A stretch of 64,000 nucleotides of DNA from Tuctoria greenei. Taxonomy: Eukaryota; Streptophyta; Magnoliopsida; Poales; Poaceae. Made by a program: the position numbers and the translations under genes. Under the pieces are notes generated by a model that ran no database searches, was not told where the DNA came from, and saw nothing but the letters and a program-made list of their open reading frames with translations. The stretch covers positions 249,827,097-249,891,096 of the forward strand of contig JAYESD010000001.1 of assembly GCA_036927565.1 (NCBI GenBank), written 5' to 3'. Shown piece after piece: positions 53,867 to 64,000 of this stretch (positions are counted from its first letter, which is position 1; every line of letters begins with the position of its first letter).

Positions 53867-54800
53867 CGCCGCCGCCGCCGGTGCCCTCGAGGCAGCCGTG
53901 TCAAGACCTCGCCTACGTTCCACGAGATCGGACTCCACCTTTTGATTCCCAACAGCACCAAGACCGATGCTTTCTAGACAATTTCCTCTCTACACTCCAA
54001 TTTCCGTTTTTACCGAATAGCGCCGCACGCACCGAGACCAAGAATCCAATCCCGGATGATAGCGAATCAGATGCCCCCGGAATCCGCGGCCGGGAAAGCG
54101 ATGCCCAGCCGAAGCAGGAATCGATCAAGAACAGGTGGAGAAGCAAGAACAGAACGAATCGGGGAGTTACGATTCGATCGATCAAGAAACCAGAGTCACC
54201 TTCCCTTCCTTTGCCCCCACGTCCCCGTCCCTTGACGGTTCCAACAACCCGCGCCCCGCACCACCCCAACGCCGCGCTCGCCTCAGCAAATCTTATCTGG
54301 CCCTTGCGGTAACAAACAGGGAGGAAGGAGAATGCGAAGCAAGCCCGGGCCAGGTAGGACTGTAGAAGGAGACAAGAGGGGAGAGATGAGGAGACGGGGC
54401 GGATGGCAGGGTACGCGATCCCGCGAGACCTACGCGCGGCTACCAAACCGCAGCAGCAACTACTCCCATGAACCTCGCCAGTAGCAGCAGTAACGGCAAC
54501 AGATTGCCTGCGTCACCGCTCGTCTTACGACTGGGGGCCTGCCGCCGTCCGCCCTCGTTTCGCGCAGCTTCTAGTGGAGCGGTTTTTACCGAGTAGGGCA
54601 GCGAAGGGCACGGCTGCGCTCTCCGCGCGGGGCAGGGCTGTCGATGGAATTTGTGTTTCCGTGGGCGGGGCGGGGGAGAGAGGACGGAGGACACGGGAGG
54701 TGGAAGATGGTATGGGATGGGACGCGGCGGCCTCGTGGCTGTTTCTTGGTTTGACCCTGTCCACCCCCGGACCGTCCGTTTTAGTTTTATTTAGCATCGT
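53867..54800 (-). promoter_or_regulatory. 5' untranslated region and probable promoter of the MED26-like gene
   Basis: GC-rich sequence directly upstream of the start codon, with composition falling sharply to AT-rich past about 54790, as is usual for a CpG-rich grass promoter. Long ORFs here on both strands are incidental. No TATA box was chosen with confidence. Confidence 0.45.
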
Positions 54801-55031
54801 TTAACTACTTTTATTACGTATTATTTTTTCTGAAGAAAGAGAAGAGTTTAATTGCTATACTGCTCATGGTTCCTGTTTGATTTATTTAGAGCTCCGTCTG
54901 ATTTATTTAACAGTTCATGGTTTAAATTTTACCACAAATTCTGAACATTGTTGACCGTAACGGCGGAGTCACTTTTGGCAGATGATTAACGAGCAACGCA
55001 GATTTTACAGCACAACACTTCTAGATAGTGA
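54801..55031. other. AT-rich upstream flank and hAT target site
   Basis: AT-rich intergenic flank of the MED26-like gene. The last eight bases, GATAGTGA (55024-55031), are the left target duplication of the next element. Confidence 0.5.
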
Positions 55032-55842
55032 CAGTGGCGGACCTAGGATTTTAAAGAAGAGTATGCCACACAATAAAATATATCCAATTCAGTAAAATCA
55101 TTTCTCTATTTAATAATTTATATCATAAATCAATATATATTCAATAAATAATATAATAAATCTTAAATTCAACAAATTATAATAGATATACTTTAAATAT
55201 AATACTAATATTTAAAAGAATTACAGTTCCTCACGAACTGAATATCTAAAAGTTAAAACTTAGGATTTGTAAAACATATTTTTTTTATTACTTAAGGTTC
55301 AACGGCGCTGCCGCTTCCCTAACTAGTCTTATTACTCGTTGAATGCTAGTACGCTTTGCTTGGACGATGCAACGCGTGCTTTGTTTCGGCTTTATTCTCT
55401 GTTGAAAATTTGTAACGCAAGTCTTGTCACAAGGACATGATACAAAATTCTGACTTAAAATTTTTGAGTGGACAAAACCGTTCCACACGAGCCTCTAAAG
55501 AAAAAAAATACAGAAACACAGGAACCAAAAACGCAAACCCAGATTACAGAAATACAGGAAAAACATACCAGACTGCCTTCATCACATGAATCTCGAAAGA
55601 AGATGTGAAAATATTCCCAAATCATAGCAGTTGTAGGAGCGTCGGGCGTCTAGTGGGCTCGTGGCTGGGGCGTTCGTAGGCATACCTGTAGACTATGTCG
55701 TTGAGTGCTGCTGGCCTAGCGTTGCTGAGAGATTGTCCCCCGCCCTGCTGTGTCTGCGTGCATGTGTCGCTCGTAAGCATGACCGGCCCTGGACCCAGGG
55801 TATGCCATGGCCCACTTGGCATACCCTTTGGGTTCGCCCCTG
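55032..55842. mobile_element. Non-autonomous hAT-type transposon
   Basis: An 811-bp element has imperfect inverted ends (CAGTGGCGGACC and, on the other strand, CAGGGGCGAACC) and an exact 8-bp duplication GATAGTGA (55024-55031 and 55843-55850). CAG...CTG ends with 8-bp duplications indicate the hAT superfamily. No transposase ORF is present. Confidence 0.9.
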
Positions 55843-55850
55843 GATAGTGA

Positions 55851-57293
55851 CATTTTTATGTGTGTTATGCACAGGAAAAACTGTTGTGCCATAATGACAG
55901 AATAGTTGTTGCCTTATGGGCCAATCGACAACGAATTTATATTATTATCAATCAAGTTAGGAGTTAAATCCACGCTGGAATAGCCCGAGTACAACCGTGT
56001 GTTTTTCAATAATGTTCTCTTTAACCACTTTTAAATGGTGGCAGTAATTGTGTATATATTCTGAGATTACACAAATAATCAATTAAATTAATCTAAAACT
56101 CTCCATTATCAAACAAAATTACAACGGTGCGGTAGTCGTATACTTTGCATCTACTAGCAAGTACTTTAGTTATGTTGCTGCGGTTGTACGGGCACCTTGA
56201 CTATTCAACGGAACGGCACCTGATTTATTAAGCGACATGTGTTTCTTGCTTTCGTTGACAGGGAATATGCCTTCGTTTTTTCTCGCGCCTGTTGAGTGCG
56301 CCAAGATGTTCCACCAATAGTGACTAGCGTTGGATTGCGGCTCCAATTTATCGTGGCTGCCTACACAGCTCAAAGGTCAACTAGAGCTAGCTAGGGGACG
56401 TTTGCAGCACTAGTATACTGGTCATGGTGAAGAACAATTTTCTCTTTTAAAAAAAAAATCCCTACTTTATGTAAGAATTTTAAAAATGTTCCATTTTGAT
56501 TTTAGGATCTCAAGCCTCCAGTAGAATATATTTATGAAGAAAAAAAAGGACATATTAAGATTTTTATCAAGTAACTGCTGTAACAATGAAAATAATTGTG
56601 ACGCACATTTCAGAAGAAATACAAATAAGATTGGCATACTATACACAAAGATTGACAGAATGATTAACCAAGGTCGAGTCACTCCTTCAGTTTTGTTTGC
56701 TCTCTCGCAGAAATATCACGAGCTTGAAGCTGCACGTCTGCGTGCTGAAAACAGGATACGTACGCCGTATCTCCAGGTGAGAGGTCTCTGCAGGGAACAT
56801 GTGTTTTCCGTGCCCAAAAATGCGGCGGCCCCGCGGAATTCGGTGCGCGCCGCGTTGGCCGCACCTGGTTTCCTGTCATCCCGCGGTCGGCAGCGGTAGC
56901 CACGGATTGACAATTTTCGGCATGTGCGACTCCGCGTGGAATGTCTTTTTCCGATCCGCTTCCGCTTGGAAAGTCTCCTGTGCTACACGGCGGACTGGAT
57001 TGACTCGAATCATAGTAGTAGTGCAAACACGCAGAAGACGAGCTTTTCGGCAGTCTCGTGTCGTGTGCTATTTGACCACGGTTCAAACAACTGGAATTTT
57101 AAATCGATCTCCCAACAGAATAAACAGTAAGTTTCATCACGTTCTTGTCAGATCCGACCAGCACTTAAACTACGCACAGAAAAAGGACCGACACTGATCC
57201 ATGATCCATCTGTCGCACGGGATGCGTGGCCGACTCGAGCTTTCAGCTCCGAACTCGGCAAGCCTGCCGTGTCCGCACGGCGAGCGTCGTATA
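55851..57293. other. Intergenic, no gene recognised
   Basis: No domain or splice structure is recognised; short ORFs at 56534-57197 lack support. The last three bases (ATA) are the duplication of the next MITE. Confidence 0.45.
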
Positions 57294-57652
57294 GGCTATG
57301 TTTAGAAACACCGTATTTTTGAAGTTTTAGAGTAATATCGTGGTATTTGAGATAACTATGGTATTTTTTACAGAATGGTATTTGACAACTAACTTAAAAA
57401 CTATGTATTTAAAATCACGATTTTGTCTATACTACGATATTTTTGGGGTATAATAAACTTTGGTCCGAACCAAAGTTTTCTCTGTTTGTTTGCTTTTGAT
57501 GCTGGCTACTTTGCTTCCAAACAGTCTTATGTATTGCAAAACTGTGGTATTAAAAAACTGTGGTATTGAAATATTTTAATATTGCCATGACATTTTAAAA
57601 ACTGTGATTTCCAAAACTTTAGTATTGAAATATTATACTCCCAAACATAGCC
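57294..57652. mobile_element. MITE, 3-bp duplication (PIF/Harbinger Tourist-like)
   Basis: A 359-bp AT-rich element has inverted ends GGCTATGTTTAG and GGCTATGTTTGG (right end reversed) and duplication ATA on both sides. It is internally repetitive (GTGGTATT-type motifs) and noncoding. The superfamily call rests on size, ends and a 3-bp duplication. Confidence 0.75.
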
Positions 57653-58423
57653 ATATTGTTCATGCACTTGTGACTGGATTTTCGACTTTCGGGCTACATC
57701 ACCACGGCTTTTCTAATGGATTGTCACGACGACGGCTTGCGGCGTCATCCAGATCCAGCTAATCGCACTAATCTCGCTTGCTTTAATTTGCCGCCTTCAT
57801 TAGGCGTAATTAGCGCTTTGCAATCATTAAATAGTTTGGTCAAATTAAAGAGATACAAGTTCTCAACTATCTTCTTTTATGATTATTTGTACTATACTAC
57901 AAACAAGCACGCAATCGTTTAGAGATGTATTGCGATTTGAATTTCAGTAAGATGGTTGTACGTCCTATATAAAAGAAGAGAGAGAATTGGAAACATTCTA
58001 TACTATACTACAAACAACTAATTAATGCATCAAGAGATCAAACCAAGCGAGTGGATCAGAGTTGTTCCAGCCTCTAATCGACCACCGCGTTGGCTCTTTG
58101 CTGAGTGCTCTCGATCAAGTCTCGTCTTCCCCCTCACAGAAACCTCATAAGTACCCTCACAGAAACCTGAGGTCCTTTAAAGATTGTACTTGATAATATT
58201 CTGGAGAAGACTGTTTTTTTTTAATCAACGAGAAGACAGTTGGAAGACGAATTTAAGAAAATTTCAAGCACCGGGTAATTCTCAGCTGATTACTATTATT
58301 AAAAATTAATCCTTATAATTAACCATAAATCCTTAATTCTATATGTTAATCAATCACAATTTTTTGTTGATTATTTTACAATTGATATAATTCTACAAAT
58401 ACGTATTAACAATTAAAAAAACT
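57653..58423. other. Intergenic, AT-rich
   Basis: Contains two copies of ACTATACTACAAAC (about 57891 and 57999). No gene is recognised. Confidence 0.4.
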
Positions 58424-58750
58424 TACCTCTTCTTCCCCGGCGGCGGTCGCCGTCCGAGGTGTCGTGCCCACCGACTGAGGTCACCGCGTCGCCCCAAAGT
58501 TGTTGCGCCTCCACCGCAGATGTCGCTGCGTCGCCGTCGCAGATGTCGCTGCGCCGTCGTCGCAGAGGTCGTCGCGCCGCCATCGCAGAGCTCGAGGCCA
58601 AGCCACCGTTGCGGAGCTCGAAGTCGCGCTGCCGTCGCGGAGGTCGTCGCGTCGCCGTCGCCAAGTTCACCGTGCCACCTTCGCGGAGCTCGAGGCTGCG
58701 TCGCCGTCGTTGAGGCCGCGCTGAGCTGCCTACCGAGGCAACACCTCCGG
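58424..58750. repeat. GC-rich CGTCGC-type low-complexity block
   Basis: A sharply bounded GC-rich stretch built from degenerate GTCGCxGCGTCGCCGTCGC-like repeats, open in several frames on both strands, giving Arg- or Ala/Thr-rich peptides. This is what a short trinucleotide-biased repeat produces and is not good evidence of a gene. Confidence 0.5.
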
Positions 58751-59111
58751 CCGCCAGGCTTCGCGTCGCAGCCTATGGGTATGGAGTCCGGAGAGTGGGG
58801 AAGAAAAAAAACACGAATCTCGAGGAAAATCAAGCGTCGTTTGAAAAGTTATTTATTTTCAAGAACTTGTAGGATAGTGTTACCGTTTTTTTTGACAGCT
58901 AAGTTGACCCAGCCGACCCAAGCGACAAGCTGACTCCAAACAGTTTACAAACAACTACAGTGAGTGTACTATTACGCACCAACGGATATGATATTCCCAG
59001 AAAATAGAATAAAGATATGAGACTGTAAACAGTAAAAGTCAACGCATTCATCTTGTGGACCCACACGCTGAAATGCTGGGTCAAACGAAAGAAGCACGCG
59101 TGGCACACATA
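58751..59111. other. Intergenic, no feature recognised
   Basis: Mixed-composition sequence with T- and A-runs; no coding signal. The last bases ATA (59109-59111) are the duplication of the next MITE. Confidence 0.4.
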
Positions 59112-59436
59112 GGGCCTGTTTGGTTGTATGCCTAAGTTGTCTAAGCCTAACTTTAGTCACTTGCCACACTTGTGGCACGCCTAAGCTACCTAATGTTAGC
59201 GGTTCTTTGGTTTCTTACCGTAGCCTAAGCTTAGGCGTACCTAAGAAAGTGTGGCATGCTTAGGCAGTCAATTCGAGCACCTCAGTTGAGGCAATTTTTT
59301 GTTAGGCAATAGATGCAAAAGTTGCCTAACTTTTGTGGCGCGCCTAACTTTAGTCAACAACCAAACATCTGCCTAAAACAGTGTGGCATGCCTAACGTTA
59401 GGCTTAGGCAACTTAGGCGTAGAACCAAACAGGCCC
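59112..59436. mobile_element. MITE with long inverted ends, 3-bp duplication
   Basis: A 325-bp element has GGGCCTGTTTGGTTGTATGC at its left end and a matching inverted right end (about 28 bp, imperfect), with ATA on both sides. It is rich in GCCTAAG/CTTAGGC motifs that make an extensive hairpin. GGGCCTGTTTGG ends are common in Tourist/PIF-Harbinger MITEs. Confidence 0.82.
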
Positions 59437-59799
59437 ATAAGCTGCTGCACCAGACTTCCTCAACTGAAATGTGCAGTAATATACAGGGAAACGTGCATGA
59501 GGTCAATAAGGTCAGGTAACAAAGAAAATTCTTTCCTCCAAAAATAACAGGGACTTTGGAGTTGAAAATGGTGGTCCTCGAAACCCATTTTGCCAATATT
59601 CAAAGTCAGGTAACCAACTTCGTGTTGATCGACGCGGTGAGACCGATGAATTTCAAGCACGACATTGACGACAATGACCCAAGATGGTTAACTAAGCTAA
59701 TGATTCAGGTGCAGAGTCTAGCTTTGGTAGCTGTAAAAGGTAACAGTAAAAAGAGAACATACATCTCTTGATTTAACATTAAATAAAACTTTAAAAATG

Positions 59800-60480
59800 T
59801 AAGTACATATTACTCGATCGGTTCCTAGACAAGAACAAAGCACGTTCCTCCGAGAGGAACCAAAATGTAGCCTCAGATAACCACAATTTCATCTGCATCT
59901 TTTGCTGCTCATGTTATCTTCAGGAGATGCTTGAGGACTTCTTTGTCCAGTTTTCCGTGGTCTTTTATTTGCATTTTTGGAAGTATGGGTGCCTCTTTTA
60001 GATATTGATCCGAACAGTTCTACAGTTTACAAGCAAAGTTGATCCGGACAACCACATCCAGGTTCCAGAAATATGACGTGGGCGCTTGCCCCTGTAGATA
60101 AGCTGCAAATTACAGTGGGCAGCTTGTGCTTCCTTGAGATTATCAAGTTCAATATCAAGGTTTATCTCCGTCAGTCGATCAAGGAATTTTGGCATTTTGC
60201 TAGGAAAAAAATTCATATCTTGAGAATCGAGCCAGTGTGAAGTGAGAGAAACCTATGGATGAAATATACAAATCTCTTCCACCCTCTTCATTACCATTAC
60301 CTAAAGCAAAATCATCTTCCCCTAACACCAGTTCAGTCATAGAAGCCCATGGGTAGCTCCACTTGCTTCACAAGAGGCACGTTCTGAAACCTTCTTTTAT
60401 TGGTAAACAGCCTAGAATTCTGTGTTCAATAACATACGGTAGATTACTGATGATATCAGCAATCGCACAAGATTTTCATC
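59800..60480 (-). pseudogene. F-box/LRR-type gene fragment
   Basis: On the minus strand an F-box-like segment reads IADIISNLPYVIEHRILGCL then IKEGFRTCLL, a stop, then SKWSYPWASM (about 60468-60340). It matches the plant F-box consensus of LP..I...IL..LP.KE..RTS.LS.KW...W. A second segment (60216-59998) reads FLDRLTEINLDIELDNLKEA, similar to the LRR/FBD part of F-box-LRR proteins, but the region between is too short. A further degenerate piece continues toward 59800. F-box proteins select substrates for SCF ubiquitin ligases; this copy has stops and an internal deletion. Confidence 0.6.
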
Positions 60481-60574
60481 TTCCCTTCTTGGTACTGTTA
60501 AAGATATAAGAGTTATATCCATTTTCTCTTCTGTATAAGGGCTTTTTTTGCATATTTGTAACTCTCCTCTATTA

Positions 60575-60612
60575 TATATATATATATGTATATATATATA
60601 TGTATATATATG

Positions 60613-60692
<80 letters not shown>
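60575..60692. repeat. (TA)n microsatellite
   Basis: About 118 bp of TATA repeat with a few TG interruptions in the first half. It is likely length-variable and could form a cruciform. Confidence 0.95.
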
Positions 60693-60694
<2 letters not shown>

Positions 60695-60976
60695 TATAAG
60701 CCTCATATCAATACAAGCACTATTCATAACATAGTACAGAACCAAAAAGTAAGGTTAACTTCTCTATGTTGCCCTAGGAATTAATCCTCATTTTTTTCCA
60801 CCGCAGCCGATCTTCTTCATCTTGAAGATCTCTGCTGCTCCTATCAGATTTTGTCGTCGGTGCTTCTCTCTGTGCCGCAAGTTCTTCTTCCGTACACATT
60901 TTCTTTGTCACCTTCCTCCTGTCATGGTCGGCGCCCGTCGTCTTCGCCTGATTCCCGACACATCGCCGTTCGTCCC
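60693..60976. other. Short flank between microsatellite and LTR fragment
   Basis: A minus-strand open stretch rich in charged residues (about 60950-60775) ends before the LTR fragment. It may be a relic exon, possibly of the F-box gene, but is not recognised. Confidence 0.3.
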
Positions 60977-61465
60977 TGTCGGTATCCTGCGTACCGGGTA
61001 CCCCACGATACTGCAAGAAGTGCAAGAGAGTTCCACCTGTCAAAGTTGAAGACCTCCATAGGCCCCACGTGTTACACGGCACTGGACCTGCCTCTTTCAT
61101 ATGGGTAGCTCCGACACTACCACGTGCAACATAACACCGGCGTTAAACTCTCTACATAGGGAAGCTCCGTGCTTGACACGTAGCCAGTGACTCCGGACCT
61201 AACCCCTAGTAGAGGAAAGCTCCGATGCTGCCACGTGCATAGCGGCTCTGGACCTACCTCCCTCTAAGGGGAAGCTCCGGAGCTGCCACGTGTCGAGCCT
61301 CCGGACCTACGACACCAACGGGAATACTGACGAATCTCCAACGGCACAAACATTCAAGGGACAATTATTGCTATAGTTACAAAGCCTGATTATGTGTCAC
61401 TAATACAATATTAATGGCTCACGATCAAACGAGCCTTAATTCTAGTAACGCCGCCATTAAGGCGC
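60977..61465 (+). repeat. Gypsy LTR fragment (element X), opposite in orientation to F
   Basis: Begins TGTCGGTATCCTGCGTACCG, the reverse complement of the far end of the 61466-62417 LTR (which reads TGTCGGTACCCTGCGTACCG on the minus strand), and shares about 490 bp of related sequence. CACGTG-like boxes start at 61066, 61121, 61177 (CACGTA), 61232 and 61291. It stops where F begins, so F probably inserted into this LTR and its other half lies to the right of the window. Confidence 0.7.
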
Positions 61466-62417
61466 TGTCGATGTGTAGTATCCCCCGGTACTACTAAAGT
61501 GTAGCCCGTGGAGGTTCTTGTTATGGTTGGGGTACGCAGGGATCAAGATTAAGATGACGACACCAGAGATTTACGTGGTTAGGGCCGCCTGAGCGTAACA
61601 CCCTACTCCACGGGGTTTGTGTTCTTGTATTGTATGAGTCTCTTCTCTAGTATGCCGGTTAGCTTGGATCAGCCGTTCTTGGGTTCGTGCGGCACAACCC
61701 TTTTATAGTTCAAAGGACTGACCGTTACAAAGCTTGCCTGGCCCGACATGTGACCCTGGCGTATTTAATGGCCTAATACACTGTCTAAAGGGTATTAAGC
61801 ATAATTAATAGTGTGATAATGTGCCTTAATGGCTGTGTTACCCCTATTAACAACACACTGATAGTGTATCATTAATATAGCATTAATGACATGTAATCAG
61901 GTCTTGTAACAGCCACTTTAATCGCCCTTGATTGTTCATGCAGAAGGAGATCCGCTAATGTACTCGTTGGTGAAGCAGGTCTGGAGACTCCACACGTGGC
62001 AGCTCTGGAGCTTTCCCTTACGGAAGGGTAGGTCTGGGGCTGCTGTACACGTGTCGGCACCGGAGCTTTCCCTTGTGGGAGGGTAGGTCCGAGGCTGCTG
62101 TACACGTGTCAGCACCGGAGCTTTCCCTTGTGGGAGGGTAGGTCCGAGGCTACTGTACACGTGTCAGCACCAAAGCTCCTCTCTACTGGGGGTTAGGTTC
62201 AGGGTCGTTGTACACGTGTTGTCACCGAAGCTTTCTCTCGAATGGAGTTTAGTTCAGGTTTTCCTTTACACGTGTTTACCCAGGAGCTACCCATATGAGG
62301 GGAGCGGGTGCGGTGCAATGTGACACATGGGGCTTGAGGAGACCTTCAACTCTGACAGGTAGAACTCCCTTGTACTCTTCGCGTACTGAGGGGTACCCGG
62401 TACGCAGGGTACCGACA
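61466..62417 (-). repeat. 3' LTR of element F with phased 55-bp repeats
   Basis: 952 bp, ends TGTCGATGTG and ACCGACA on the plus strand, with TATAAAAG on the minus strand at 61707-61700. Six CACGTG boxes start at 61993, 62048, 62103, 62158, 62213 and 62269 in tandem units of 55, 55, 55, 55 and 56 bp (unit core ACCGGAGCTTTCCCTTGTGG). Confidence 0.88.
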
Positions 62418-62954
62418 GTGGCCCTCGGGCCCACCTCTAGGAGAAATCCTTTGGGTTAAGTTATTCTACCGGAAGTGGGGCCATTCTCGATTCACGCGCT
62501 TTGATTTCAAGAGTCTTCTGATGTGCTGTTGGAGCGATGGTCCGGGAGTGAACTATTGACGTGTGGCTTGTTATGAATGCGGCAGATAAGATCTTTGGGT
62601 GAGGATCTCACGTAATTGAAGGTCGCCGGTTCTCAATACGAAAACTGTATCGGTTCCGCACACCCTGTCAGGGTGCCGCCATCGAGTTTCCCGCCGCTCA
62701 TCATGACAACGGTTCGCCTAGGGTAAGAACCTCGATCTCTTCGTCGGGGTGGCCCTAGGCTCACTCATCATTGACGGGGTAGATTTTTGAAAAGTGCCTT
62801 AGTTCTCACTGCGGTTTCCATCCAAGCATCGCGGAGGCTTACTTAAGAGGGAAAGTGCGCACGGTTTGAGGACTCTTTACGCCTTCGATCAAATTTGCGC
62901 TCAAAGCCTCCCAAACTCCGCCTAACTTCCCTTCCTTTGCTCCGCTTTGTCGCG
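62418..62954. other. Polypurine tract and upstream region of the antisense ORF, element F
   Basis: GTGGCCCTCGGGCCC follows the LTR and corresponds to the polypurine tract on the minus strand. Positions about 62580-62900 match 42840-43130 of element D, so this is a conserved 5' region of the antisense ORF. Confidence 0.6.
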
Positions 62955-64000
62955 ATGGAGTTGGGTCTTCTCAAGAGCCGCCTCAAGAGTGACGATGATC
63001 TGAAGAAGGTTCGGACCTATATGGGGTGGTCCAGTGACTCCTTCAACCACTTGATTCGCGCCGGCAAGCTCCCTTTCAAGAAGGAGCGCAATGGCGACAT
63101 GGTGTACTTCGGCGTACGCCATGGTGGGATTGATCCCACCTTTTTCTATCTTTCTTTTGATGCTGCTAGACTTTTATGGTCTCCAGCTGTATCACCCTGG
63201 CCCCCATTCTCTTCTTCTCGTGGCGACGTTCGTCCACTTTTGCGAGATGTGGGCGGGTATTCCTCCCTGCGTCGAGTTGTTCCGCACCTTCTTCACCATC
63301 CACACCACCGGCAAGAGGACTGAGCTTCTTGGCTTCTACTATTTCGTGAAGCGCAAGAACTGCCCCTTCAAATACTTGAAGTCATTTCCTTCCATCAAAT
63401 GGGATGACTAGAAGAAAGACTGGGTCATCATTGCAGTGGAGGAGCACGAGAAGTTGGAACAGCCCGAAGGCCTCCCCAACGTTGACACCGATGCTTGGAG
63501 TGTAGTTCTGGTGCTGTCAGATGTCTTCAACCCCGTCTTGACTAGGATCCACAAATGCGTGGAAGGTGGAGTGACTCCTCAGATGGTCTTCTGCAACTTC
63601 CTGGTCAACAAATGGGCTCTGCTGAAGAAGAGGGAGAAGCTCGTGTGGGCCCTCAACAGTGTGATGGATGACGACCAGATTGAAACTGGTCTGAAATCCA
63701 ACTTGGATGACGAAGCTTTGAGGCTTCATATCAAGAAATTCCAGCGTAGAATAAACATCAACAGCGATGACTTATTTCTGCCGGCAGCTTTCCTCCCCCT
63801 GAACATTGAGGTGCAGTTCAGCAGGGAGCTCCGAAAGAAGATGCCGACGTTTGACGACCTTGGTGAGGTGGAAAGGTGTCCGACCACCAGGGTGGTGATC
63901 CCCGGAGCTTCCGAGGTGGGGGGGGGGGCTGCCTCCGCCCCGAGCCGGAGTGTTGAAGACACTGACAAGGGCAAGGGCAAAGAGCTAGCTGAGCCCTCCA
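62955..64000 (+). pseudogene. Antisense accessory ORF of element F (PF04195-like), frameshifted, runs off the edge
   Basis: Starts MELGLLKSRLKSDDDLKKVR at 62955, homologous to 43216-44244. A 2-bp deletion near 63105-63112 relative to D shifts the frame, and a TAG at 63409-63411 replaces the TGG tryptophan codon of D. Beyond these the same protein can be followed to the right edge, past the point where D is truncated, into a Lys/Gly/Glu-rich segment. A run of 11 G occurs near 63917-63927. Confidence 0.78.

Larger units (their letters stand above)
61466..64000 (-). mobile_element. Tat-type Ty3/gypsy element F (3' end only)
   Basis: A minus-oriented relative of element D: 3' LTR 61466-62417, polypurine tract, upstream region and antisense ORF in the same order and orientation. 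The rest lies beyond the window. GGCGC (61461-61465) would be its left target duplication. Confidence 0.8.

Noticed and set aside
53285..53977. 230-codon plus-strand ORF opposite the MED26-like first exon
   Set aside because: It is antisense to a conserved exon; the minus strand has the family motifs and valid splice sites.
53913..54446. 177-codon minus-strand ORF upstream of the MED26-like start
   Set aside because: It sits in the expected 5' untranslated/promoter region, overlaps the gene start in another frame and has no recognisable domain.
58413..58933. Arg- and Ala-rich ORFs in the GC-rich block
   Set aside because: Several frames on both strands are open at once because of CGTCGC-type repeats; there is no conserved domain or splice structure.

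Overview
This window is plant nuclear DNA, almost certainly from a grass with a repeat-rich genome. It holds only one convincing intact host gene, a split gene with GT-AG introns and a GC-rich first exon. Nearly everything else is nested transposable elements: Sirevirus-type Ty1/copia, Tat-type Ty3/gypsy with antisense accessory ORFs, a CACTA element, a LINE and MITEs. No species is assigned. There are no bacterial features, no CRISPR array and no recognisable tRNA or rRNA gene.

Layout. 1-3800: Sirevirus-like copia element (H, minus strand) cut down to an LTR flanked by gag on one side and a short 3' internal remnant on the other. It sits in a second copia element (G, minus; 3801-about 8865) that also carries a solo LTR (4881-5903). 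About 8866-39360: a large CACTA (En/Spm) element E on the minus strand. Its Ulp1-like second gene is broken by G. Its TNP2 transposase is split in three by a gypsy element (B, 13063-23977, target-site duplication CTAAC) and a 12.1-kb Sirevirus (A, 24152-36267, duplication CCTCC). B's 3' LTR carries another solo LTR (21504-23078). 39371-47942: a LINE remnant with a 3' A-tail, containing a Stowaway-like MITE and an internally deleted gypsy element (D, 41825-47764, duplication AATGG). 47943-60976: the gene-bearing island with a nine-exon Mediator MED26-like gene (51456-53866, minus), a hAT element with an 8-bp duplication, two 3-bp-duplication MITEs, an F-box pseudogene and a TA microsatellite. 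60977-64000: an LTR fragment invaded by a gypsy element (F) that runs off the right edge.

Insertion history read from duplications and interruptions: the CACTA element received B, A and G independently; G then received H and a solo LTR; B then received a solo LTR. The LINE separately received D.

Most noteworthy signals: (1) LTRs of B, D, F and the 60977 fragment carry CACGTG-like boxes phased every 55-57 bp. (2) The antisense ORF of gypsy element D is open for 342 codons although its gag-pol is heavily deleted. (3) The Sirevirus has a long third ORF downstream of pol, preceded by its own TATA-like box, a pyrimidine-rich leader and a set of 17-bp palindromes also found in the LTR. (4) B has a 70-bp tandem array in its 3' internal region. 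The element and exon boundaries rest on reading the sequence; family names rest on recognised motifs and no database search was run.
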